A stretch of 64,000 bases of DNA from Phytophthora hibernalis. Its lineage: Eukaryota; Oomycota; Peronosporomycetes; Peronosporales; Peronosporaceae. The position numbers were made by a program, and so were the translations under genes. Each line of letters starts with the position of its first letter. The stretch's first letter is position 1. The stretch lies in contig JAAKBF010000089.1 of NCBI GenBank assembly GCA_012656075.1, positions 1 to 64,000 on the forward strand, given 5' to 3'. Positions 56,131-64,000 of this stretch are shown here, piece by piece. The notes below the pieces were generated by a model. It saw nothing but the letters and a program-made list of their open reading frames with translations. It made no database searches and had not been told where the DNA came from.

Positions 56131-57655
56131 TAGCGTACGATAGGCGCAAGCGTATCGTCGTCCCGATACGCCATGCGTATCCAATCATAAAGATCACTCG
56201 TGGCTCTCGTAATGTGAGCCAGTTTGTAGTCTGGACGACGTGACAGCGCGTCGGCAAGCACGTTCAGCTTGCATGGCTCGTATTTAACGCGGAAATTGCA
56301 TTCCGCCAAAAATGACAGCCACCGGGTCATTAGCTGCGACAGGCGTGGCGAGTTACGCGTGATCGGTGTAGATCACAAAACGTGTTGAGCCCAGAAGATG
56401 CACCCGGAACTTCACCAGGGCGTACTTCGTTGCGAGGAGCTCATTGTCGTGCACAGGATAGTTCCTCGCAGCATCCTTAAGCTGCCTGTACTGGAACAAT
56501 ATAACTCGCTCGTGTATTTCCTCGTCGTCTTGCAGCAGCGCGCAACCGATTACATAGTCGGAGGCGTCGCAGATGATATTGAAGGGCTTCGTCTCGTCCG
56601 GCAGAGCCGGGACCAGCGCGCACTGAAGGCTCGCCTTCATTCTGGCAAAACCGTCCTGGGGATGGCTTTCCCAGCGCCACTCAATGTCCTTCTTTAACAG
56701 ATCGGACAAGGGCTTTGCCAACCCGGCGTATCCTGCACTGTACTTGTGCAAGTAGTTGGCCAAACCCAGCCACCTACATATATTATTTTGGGATCTTGGA
56801 GTCCATGCCCCCTCGGGATTGGCCCGGACGCCGATACTGCTGCCAAAACAGCCGAGGAACTTGATTTCTTCCGCGGCAAAGACGCACTTGTCGATGTTGG
56901 GAAAGAACTCGGCTCTCATGACCTCGAACACTCGACGGAGGGGCTCAAGATGCACCTCGATAGCCGTTTTGCCCTACTCGGCACGGATATGAACGAAGGT
57001 GTCGTCGAAGTATGTCTGCGTGTAGGCGTGCAGAGTTCGGAACACCTGCGCGACCAAGCGATTGAAAGTCGCTGGGGCATTGGACAGGCCCTGCGGTATC
57101 ACTAGCACTTCCCAAAGCCTCCCGCTAGGGTGCTAACCGCGGTGAGCGGTATGTTGCTCTGACGCATCAGTATCTGGTAGTATCCGTCCACCAGATCCAG
57201 TGCGCTATATAGCTCACAACCGGCCATGTTGTTTAACAAACATTTTCGAGGGATGGGTGTCTGGGCCGGCACCGTCGCGCTGTTCAGCGCGCTTGTTATA
57301 AGCGTGAACCAGACGCCACTTCCCGTTCGGCTTGCGAACGCAGAACGTGGGCGTCGAGTCCGGGGACTTTGATTCCCGCACCATGTCTGCCTTCGCCTTA
57401 GCCGCGAAGAAGGCATACATGACCTCACATTGCTTGCGAGGCAAAAAGGCCACTGCCTGGTGACGCAGTACTTCGTGCCAGGCACGAGGTCAATCTCGTG
57501 TCGAACCCCACGATCGGAAAGGAGTTGGGATGGTGGGTCCTTAGACACCACATCCGAGAATTTCTGGACCAGGGAGTAAGCCGGGTCATTCGGGTTCTTG
57601 AGAATCTCAGACCCCAAGCACGTCGCGCGCTATTTCCTGAACTCCTCCAGAACAC
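56131..57655 (-). pseudogene. Element 2 reverse transcriptase and RNase H
   Basis: Segments in order: VLRHQAVAF-type fingers near 57450, LYSALDLVDGYYQILMRQSN (57210), a palm region carrying FDDTFVH in the YxDD position (about 57000), then HLEPLRRVFEVMRAEFFPNI and KCVFAAEEIKFLGCF. RNase H has FNIICDASDYVIGCALLQDD (56580) and VHDNELLATKYALVKFRVHL, ending TRWLSFLAECNFRVKYEPCK and LNVLADALSRRPDYKL just before the MITE. The catalytic Asp residues are mostly present; frame changes are few but real. Confidence 0.82.
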
Positions 57656-57992
57656 CCTCGTCCGTTATAGAGGAAGACGACCTGATTACCATCCCCGAGA
57701 ACCCGCCGGCCTTCGGATCGGCCAGAAAGTCGGCCTTCGACATTTTTGAGATTCAGAAGCTCTGACATCTCTAACAGCGCCTCTAATTGAAACGACCCGG
57801 ACTTGACCTTGTGGCCAGTCTCGCCGTCAAAGATATGATAGCATTTTTCTGGCGGCCGCGCCGACGGAGTCTTCACCGACTCCGAGCTTCGTCCCGAAGC
57901 TTCGGCCCTGACATCTTGTCAAGACGCTTGGCGTGGTTTCTGTTACCCACAGTCGTCTTCTGGGGTGGTTCTTCGTTACACACTGCTTTATC

Positions 57993-58700
57993 TTATCTCG
58001 GTAATGTGCCTAAGACCTGTGCCGGCCCGTGGGGAACTGTGTTACCCACACTAGTGGTGCTGCTAGCTACCTCCGCGCTGGCCACGGTCTCGACCTCTTC
58101 GGTCTCACGTGGACTTGTACCCTCTTGTAGACGTGCTTCGTCTATCGCGGACTTCGTCGATTCCCGTACGGACCAACGACTTGGTGCGCTGGAAGAGGCT
58201 GGCATTGCATATTCCCTCGCGGGTCTGGATGTATCGAAGCCCCTTGGGCTTGCTGCAGGTTCGTTAGCTGCAGAGGCCTCCGCGGTATTCCACCGGCGTC
58301 CATGGCGGCCTCGGAGTTGGACAGAGGTGGGAACATTAATCACCAAGGCTCTGTAAGACGCCGCAGGCCGGCTAACCCCTACAGCTTCGCCGCGCCAGTC
58401 AATCCAGGGCTCATGCTTTTCAAGGCATGGCATGCCCAGGATCAATTCATACTTGTCCATATCAAGAACGAGGAATCGTTCAGTCGATTCGAAATCTTCG
58501 AACTTGACAGCAAGATTCATAAGGACCTTAGGTACTTGTACCACAAATCCGTTGGCAAGCCTGACTGAGACTTGCCCGTTTTTTTGCTTTCACGCAGAGC
58601 ATCGGCGTACTTGTCACCATTACGGGCGACCTACTGGCGGCGTGCAAAGTTCTTGGGAGCCTCAGAATCAATCAGAATTCTCAAGGGATCATTGTATCCC
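57993..58700 (-). pseudogene. Element 2 aspartic protease, altered active site
   Basis: The minus strand near 58680 reads LRILIDSEAPKNFARRQ, where family members have DSGA: the active-site Gly is Glu here. Then VLMNLAVKFEDFESTERFLV and LDMDKYELILGMPCLEKHEP follow, the second half of the protease fold, and a long low-complexity linker to 57993. Without the Gly the enzyme is unlikely to work. Confidence 0.75.
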
Positions 58701-59825
58701 GTACACTTGCGTGTACTACAAGTAGCCCTCCGCTGCCCTTCTTCGATTCGAGAGTACAGAGACGCTCAGGGGCTAAGCCTCTATGGTGCGTGCCATCCGC
58801 GCACCCCTCATGAAAGCTTAGTCTTTCCCAGCAGGGAGCCCCGCCTCTACTGGTTGCCTGCGTTTCCTGGCCTTGGGATCGCGGCTTCTGCCAACGACCG
58901 TTGGGACCAGAAGGGCGAAGAGGGGAACGCCTTCTTTGTCCGCCCGCAGGACAGGCACGTTTCATGTGCCCGACCTTGCCGCAACCGAAGCAGCGGATGG
59001 TGTTCTGCTCGGCCAGGCCCAAGTCCAAAGGGACTGGACCTCCGCCAGTTCACTTCTTCATCTACGGGCGCCGCCTACGGCAGTGCCCGTAGATGAAGAG
59101 TTCCAACAGACACAGGAGTACGAGCCTGTTTGTGGCTGTACTCCTCTTGGAGAGCGGCCTGGACGGCCGCTTCCATGGTGTTGGCCTGCACACGGAACAG
59201 TTGGGTGCGTGTGGGGCCAACTCTCAGGCCGTTCATGAACACGGTCACTTTTATGTGTTCAGGTAGCATGTTCCTCACCAGAGACGCCAAGAGTACTCGC
59301 ATCTCCTGGATGTACTCGTACAGCTCACGTTTTACTTACAGGCGGTGAAGCGCGAGCGCTGGCGATACTCATAGTTCGCCGGTTGAAACGTGGCTCGAAG
59401 CTGTTCACACAGCTGGAACCATGATGTGAAACATCCAGGGGTTGTCGCTTCGCGCGTATACGCCCAAGTCTTGGCTCGACCACCGAAATTGGAGAGTGCG
59501 AAATTGACTCGAAGTTGCTCGGACAGGAGAAGGGCTGCGTTCATCGCAAGCTCGATTTCTCGAGCCCAGAAGTGAAGGTTTTCTCAATCGTTCCTTCATA
59601 CGACTGAACCTTCAGCCTCAACGGATTGAGATGCACCGGCCTTGGCTCCGAAGGCCGGGCCTGCAGGTTGCCCTGCACATGGGCGATGAGCCGTTTCTCG
59701 TAAGCGTCGAATGCAGTCACGCGTTCGACCTGCTCGGTATGCGTTGACAGTACTAAGATCAGCAAGGCATCCGTTCCGAAGATGCCTGCCATCTTCCCGA
59801 CCGACTCGAACTGCGAGTCGGTCAA
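58681..59825 (-). pseudogene. Element 2 gag with CCHC zinc knuckle
   Basis: Begins near 59825 (MTDSQFESVGKMAGIFGTDA), then VTAFDAYEKRLIAHVQGNLQ, capsid helices LLSEQLRVNFALSNFGGRAK and WFQLCEQLRATFQPANYEYR (59540-59350), LLASLVRNMLPEHIKVTVFM, and the knuckle CFGCGKVGHMKRAC at about 58990. Frame changes break it into four pieces. Confidence 0.78.
59056..59098. repeat. Hairpin in gag of element 2 (14-bp arms)
   Basis: CTTCATCTACGGGC at 59056-59069 and its exact complement at 59085-59098, with a 15-nt loop. It lies just before the zinc-knuckle segment and coincides with a frame change there. Confidence 0.75.
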
Positions 59826-59919
59826 GTGAAAAAACTCACTGCGATCCGTGTTGGCTCACTTCTTGAGACCACAGAGAATCAGGTAGTTCTGTCTACCCGC
59901 CTAGGTGTAGGATTGACTA

Positions 59920-59931
59920 CTAGTGCTACCA
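59920..59931 (-). promoter_or_regulatory. Primer-binding site candidate, initiator-Met tRNA type
   Basis: On the minus strand TGGTAGCACTAG lies 2 nt inside the LTR end. The first eight bases fit the 3' end of a eukaryotic initiator methionine tRNA (complement of TGCTACCA); later bases do not. It marks the start of minus-strand DNA synthesis for element 2. Confidence 0.6.
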
Positions 59932-59933
59932 AG

Positions 59934-60115
59934 TGTGACGGGGTCACACAAGCACCTTGCTTAAGGAAGCGTAGCTTCGAGAGTATACAAACTCTAAGTG
60001 AACGGCAATTCACGAGCTCCTGGTCTGCGGGGGCTGAGTGGCTAGAATAGCGTAGTTTAAATACTGAGTGTATTTATAGGTGTACCTTAAATTTGCCTGT
60101 AATATACTTTCGAAG
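59934..60115 (-). repeat. 5' LTR of element 2 (about 180 bp visible)
   Basis: Begins TGTGACGGGGTC on the plus strand next to the primer-binding candidate, contains two short complementary motifs (AGTGTATTTATAG region) and ends around 60115, where sequence of element 3 starts. The outer edge is uncertain, and no second copy is in the window to define it. Confidence 0.55.
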
Positions 60116-60389
60116 TAACCTATAGTTTGTAATATGAACTGTTGGCTGTGGCACATCGGTGACGTGGCATGGTGTGTCCCACCTTATTTGTGACGCGGAG
60201 TCGATGTGTATCCTTCCCGGAAGAGTGACCTGGACACTCTAGTAGTCCGGCTACATAGAAGGTGGTTGATGTTTCGGCCGAAACTTGAATGTTGAATTTT
60301 TTGACATCACTCCAACAACTTGAACTGGGCGATTTCTCTCCCCATAATGTCAAATGTCCCCGTGGACCTCCGATCACTTCACGACCGTA

Positions 60390-61117
60390 CTATGTGTCTT
60401 CTACATCTCTCGACGACTTGATTAGTGGCACCACGACCTCATCGGGCAGTTTTGCCATCGAATTGTACAAGTCCAGCCTGATACCGACTGGTATCATGAA
60501 GTCGGTACCCAAGATGAGATCGACTTCAGCATGATGAGGCATGATCCACACCTCGAATTCGTAACCACTTCCCACCCCAGCGTAACCTTGACGATTGCGC
60601 GAGAGGTGGTCGCCACCTTTGACTTGGCGATTCCTTGGACATCGATCTTCACGTCATTGTTGGTGAGTCGCTTCAGTCGCAACTTCCTAGCGAACGCTTC
60701 GGTCACAGCCGACACGTTCGCTCCGGTATCCAACAGGATTTTTGTCCGCTCATCATTCACAGCTCCCATCACTAGAGCTCTCATTCTCACTCGGCGATCG
60801 AATTTCCTCGATGACCACCATCCCAGCCGCTCACCAGGGAGCAACTTCCATCTCTTGGCTTGACCTATCGAAATCATCGGTCGCTGAGTTCCATCCATAC
60901 TTCCAATCGCTCGGTCATCGTTTTCATTCGACTCGCCGAGCCCACAACTCTCGTCCACATCCGCTCGTCCACTCTCTTCATCACTCTCATTCTCACTCCA
61001 CTCGTCGGGCCGTTCCGTTTCCCCAACAAAATCAAACACGTAGTTTGCTTCGACTGCTGGTTCTGCTGAATGTGGCAGCTTGTTGTTGTCCAACCCACTC
61101 ATGGTTGTCGGGCCCAC
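60390..61117 (-). pseudogene. Element 3 aspartic protease
   Basis: The frame 61117-60494 carries TKILLDTGANVSAVTEAFAR (intact DTGA motif) and continues, after a frame change, with GSGYEFEVWIMPHHAEVDLI and DFMIPVGIRLDLYNSMAKLP, the same blocks as in element 1. The remaining sequence to 60120 is a linker that ends at the element 2 LTR. Confidence 0.82.
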
Positions 61118-63480
61118 TAGTTTAAATGGCTCGACGAGTAGATGTCCTGAAGATCGTCCGGGACAATGGACTTGTCGACTGACGTCTTAACGAACTTAGA
61201 GATTTTCTCGAAGCGTCGGAATAGTTCGCACTGGCCTACTTCGAGCACTTGCTTGCAGAACTTGCAGCGTCGGCGACAAAGTGTGCATCGTGACCTGTTG
61301 CTCCGCAGGATCCACACGGACCGTAAGTCTTCCGCTCTCGGGACACGTCTCGGCGATTAGCTTGTCCTTTGGGATTCGACGAGTTCTGCTGATATCGGTT
61401 GGAGTCTCCGGTCGTATTGCCAGTATCGATGTAGTCCGAGTCTTCTTCAGAGTGTTGGTCGAGGACTTCGCTCGGATCGCTTACTCCATTCGACGAGTCG
61501 TAGAGGTCTGTGTTTACCGTAGCTCGGCGAGTGTCGAGTGCGGCCCACAGGTCGTCGATCGACACATCTGCTAGCGTAACTCGGCGACTGTTGTCCTCAC
61601 CCTCTCGCCCACGACGTTCGTCCTGCTGTTTCTTGGAGTCGACTCGGCGACTGTTGTCCTCACCCTCTCGCCCACGACGTTCGTCCTGCTGTTTCTTGGA
61701 GTCGACTCGGCGATTGTGTTCTCCCTTCTTCTCAGCTCGTTTGGCGTCCTTACTGCGGCTTGTGCTCAGGCGATCGCGTTGTTTCTTGCGCTTCGCGCCG
61801 AGTAAACACTGGTTGATCACCTTCTCGACCTTCGTAATATCGCTGAGTCGTTGTGGGTACAGCAGATACATGATGTCGTCGTCTCCGCAATTAAGCAGGA
61901 AATATTCGGCGTGGTCGGCGGCGTCAGCTCCACCCTTCTCGCACTGGATGTGGGCGGTTCGCGCGTAGCCATTCAGTCGCAGCAAGAAGTCGCAGGCATG
62001 TTCATGCTCCTGTGTCTCGCTAAGTAGTAGCGGGCTCGCGCCGACTAGTCGAATTGCAAACAGTAAAAGTCCATAAAAGCCTCGCTGAGAAGAGTCCACT
62101 TTCGCTGAGTCTTCTTGGGAAGCAGTCGGAACCACCCGTTAGCTGCCTTACCCAGACTCAGCGAGAATGATTCACACCACTCATCTTGCCGTTTGCATGT
62201 CCCTTTCATCTCGTAGAGGAAGCGTTTGATCCATTGTAACGCATCTTCCGACCGATAGCGCTTCCCGTCAAAGGTCGTGATCTTCTCAAGCGGCGCATGC
62301 GTCCTGATTTCCAACACTTGTCCTCGGTCGCTTTCAGCCCCGTCGAAGCTGAGCTGGCGGATGTGGTCATGAGGTGACTCATCGACATCGCGGTGCCCAG
62401 GGTAATCGTCTTCATCGCTGAGTTGATCATCCTCCAGGGGCTGCAAGTGCTGCGGTGTCCGAATGGATCATGCGACGGAGCTCGGCGGCTTCTTCAGCAG
62501 TGATGAAATCTGCCATCGGGCGTCGAGCTGGCGGATCGCTGGCCTTCTTCGGAGTTTGCAGGTGCGAGTCGGCGAAATACGGTGTCCCCTCAGTGCTCCG
62601 GAATACACCACGCTTTGTCTCGGGTGTCTTCGGCAACGGAACTTTCGCTGGGTCTTCACTCGGCTCGGGGAAAGCGTACGGCTCAGTGACGTACGGTTGT
62701 GGTGGAGCCGCTTTGGTCTCGTCGAGCTCTTCAGATCGGCGAGCCTTGGGTAATTGTCCCTTTGGTCCACCTTGCATCCCGAACAAGTCTTTCAACTTGC
62801 GCTTCCATCTCATCAGCTCGACGCCAACCGCGTGCACACTCCAAGATGTCAGCGCTGGTTTCGAAGGCTTATTGCCTCACCGGTATCCCATCGCTCGGAG
62901 TAATATCACCGTATCCTCGACGAGTTGGTCCATCGTTTGGCTATTGACGGATTGGCCCAGTTCCTCGCTGAGTTGAGCCCACTTCGCTTGACACATGTAC
63001 ATTGGAGCGAACATGTTGATCCACCGACTGTTGGTCTTCATTTCTTCGACGAGTCGGGCCAGGACTCGGTTTGCCTTCGGTGTTTCGACATTCTTCGTCG
63101 CCTTGGGAACAAGCGATGATCGGTCACCCGGAGCCACGCCCTGTTCGTCGTCATCGTCGTCACCGAGTTCCGCTGCGAGTTTTCGCTCGACTGGGCGAGG
63201 AGCTCCCATGCGGGTCACAACTCGTCGACTTCTTCACGGAGATAGACGACTCTCTTCACGTCGTCACTCTCCGTCCCTTCATCATCATCCTTCTCTTCTT
63301 CTTCTTCTTCCTCCTCGCTTCCATGGTCTTCGTTATCGTCGAAATCGCCGTCTGGGCGGAGCGCGTCACCACCGCGTCCGCGGCGGTAGTGCTGGCTCTC
63401 GCCGAGTTCGACTCATCGAGCGGCGATCCTCCGGCCATCGCCGGGCTTGTGTCTCTCAAATTTGGCGATCCCTTGACCAT
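61118..63480 (-). pseudogene. Element 3 gag
   Basis: Starts near 63480 (MVKGSPNLRDTSPAMAGGSP), with a Lys-rich run, then RVLARLVEEMKTNSRWINMF, WAQLSEELGQSVNSQTMDQL (63000), a Pro-rich linker, capsid-like ALQWIKRFLYEMKGTCKRQD and FSLSLGKAANGWFRLLPKKT (62200), HACDFLLRLNGYARTAH, and the knuckle CGSCGATGHDAHF with a second Cys cluster CKFCKQVLEVGQC. The last capsid part to knuckle (62135-61236, 299 residues) is open. Other parts are frameshifted. Confidence 0.8.
61587..61706 (-). repeat. 60-bp tandem duplication in gag of element 3
   Basis: Two identical copies of a 20-residue charged unit (RRVDSKKQQDERRGREGEDN) follow each other, in frame. Perfect identity suggests a recent expansion in the gag linker. 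Confidence 0.85.
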
Positions 63481-64000
63481 CTTTACTCACTTGTGAATCT
63501 TAAAACGCAGGAAGAGGACCAAACAAGTTACTTTGGTCCGACCAAAACTGCGCAAAATTAAAGTACCGTCGAAGTTCGGCTAAGTACGATCATCAAGTAT
63601 CTAGCCGACACGCAGAGTAGCTATTTGGAATGGCACTCTCAAACGTGGCTAGCTGAAAATTATAAAGTGGCTACCCGAAAATAAATACCCATACGTGATA
63701 ACAACCAAGTGTGGGTCCCTGACAGATAGTTTTCCACCAAAAGCTAAATCCCGGTGGCCGCATACTCATACATGAGCACGCCCAGTATCCCTATTCATAT
63801 CACGATTAAGCGTGGTCGAGTCAGTCTCAACCTACAGCGCACCTGACGTGCTTTTAAGTACAAGAGTCATGAATGCGGGAATCAATCGCACTACAATTGC
63901 GAACATGGAGCTGAGAGCTTGCAAAGATAGAGCAGCCGCAAGCAGCGTAGGAATCGAAGCAGTAAGAGTACACGTATCCATTTCCATTCGACCTCAGAGG
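63481..64000. other. Right flank, no gene recognised
   Basis: This should hold the 5' LTR or leader of element 3 but does not match the other LTRs in the window. No primer-binding site stands out. Two short words (GTGGCTAGCTG and GTGGCTACCCG) repeat near 63645-63680. Confidence 0.45.

Larger units (their letters stand above)
53801..60115 (-). mobile_element. Ty3/gypsy element 2 (chromovirus-like), with MITE insertion
   Basis: In element orientation: LTR from about 60115 to 59934, tRNA primer-binding-like TGGTAGCA at 59931-59924, gag 59825-58681, protease 58700-57993, reverse transcriptase and RNase H 57655-56131, MITE 56130-55862, integrase 55864-54590, and a chromodomain at 53950-53815. The 3' LTR is lost at the junction with element 1. 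The lineage differs from elements 1 and 3 by its short LTR, CCHC gag and ordinary single RNase H. Confidence 0.82.
60116..63480 (-). mobile_element. Ty3/gypsy element 3 (truncated, related to element 1)
   Basis: It contains gag and protease of the same lineage as element 1 and is cut off at about 60116 by the LTR of element 2. Reverse transcriptase and everything downstream are missing. I could not locate its 5' LTR; the sequence beyond 63480 does not match the element 1 LTR. Confidence 0.75.

Noticed and set aside
1..64000. RXLR or Crinkler effector genes
   Set aside because: I looked for a signal peptide followed by RXLR or LFLAK-type motifs and saw none that stand up.
1..64000. tRNA, rRNA or other structured RNA genes
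   Set aside because: No cloverleaf with B-box or rRNA core was recognised by eye; a covariance-model scan would be needed to exclude them.

Overview
The window looks like nuclear DNA of an oomycete, most likely a Phytophthora or close relative. The evidence is short GT-AG introns of about 60-75 bp in the few host-like genes, protein families typical of that group (a seipin, a multi-pass membrane protein family, chromatin readers), and a very dense, mixed set of decayed transposons: MULE, PIF/Harbinger, hAT, Crypton, DIRS-like and Ty3/gypsy. I saw no bacterial or viral gene organisation, no tRNA or rRNA gene and no CRISPR array. The species assignment is inference; no database was searched.

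Layout. 0-12.4 kb is a transposon graveyard: an unidentified frameshifted ORF and a MULE transposase (minus), a Harbinger transposase (plus), a coiled-coil/acidic ORF and a SET-domain fragment (minus), a Ty3/gypsy LTR with a clear polypurine tract (8396-9285), and a second MULE fragment. 12.8-16.6 kb holds a hairpin, a large inverted repeat built from 162-bp tandem units, and a non-autonomous PIF/Harbinger element with TAA duplications. 16.8-35.1 kb is the host-gene island: seipin (plus), a Crypton flanked by inverted 20-bp repeat arrays (minus), a small zinc-finger-like spliced gene (minus), a JmjC protein with C-terminal Tudor/chromo-barrel modules (minus), a divergently transcribed PWWP-JAMM deubiquitinase-like gene (plus), a Tudor-like/TFIIS-N protein (minus), a TIR element, and a multi-pass membrane protein (minus). 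36.1-40.1 kb is a hAT transposase split by a DIRS-like fragment.

40.5-64 kb is three Ty3/gypsy elements in a row, all with gag-pol on the minus strand. The first (about 13.3 kb) has a dual RNase H pol and, between pol and its 3' LTR, a roughly 3.7-kb reading frame on the opposite strand (41.4-45.1 kb). The second element carries a 269-bp TA-flanked MITE exactly between RNase H and integrase and has its own short opposite-strand coding-like stretch. The third is related to the first and is cut off after protease.

The host-gene island is unusual in having three chromatin genes side by side (JmjC, PWWP-JAMM, Tudor/TFIIS-N), two of them sharing a 110-bp promoter region. Several of these genes are broken only by single-base shifts, many at runs of five identical bases, so part of the damage may be sequencing error rather than decay. 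The best candidates for something undescribed are the opposite-strand ORF of the dual-RNase-H gypsy element, the Crypton with inverted repeat-array ends, the PWWP-JAMM fusion, and the 162-bp-unit palindrome.
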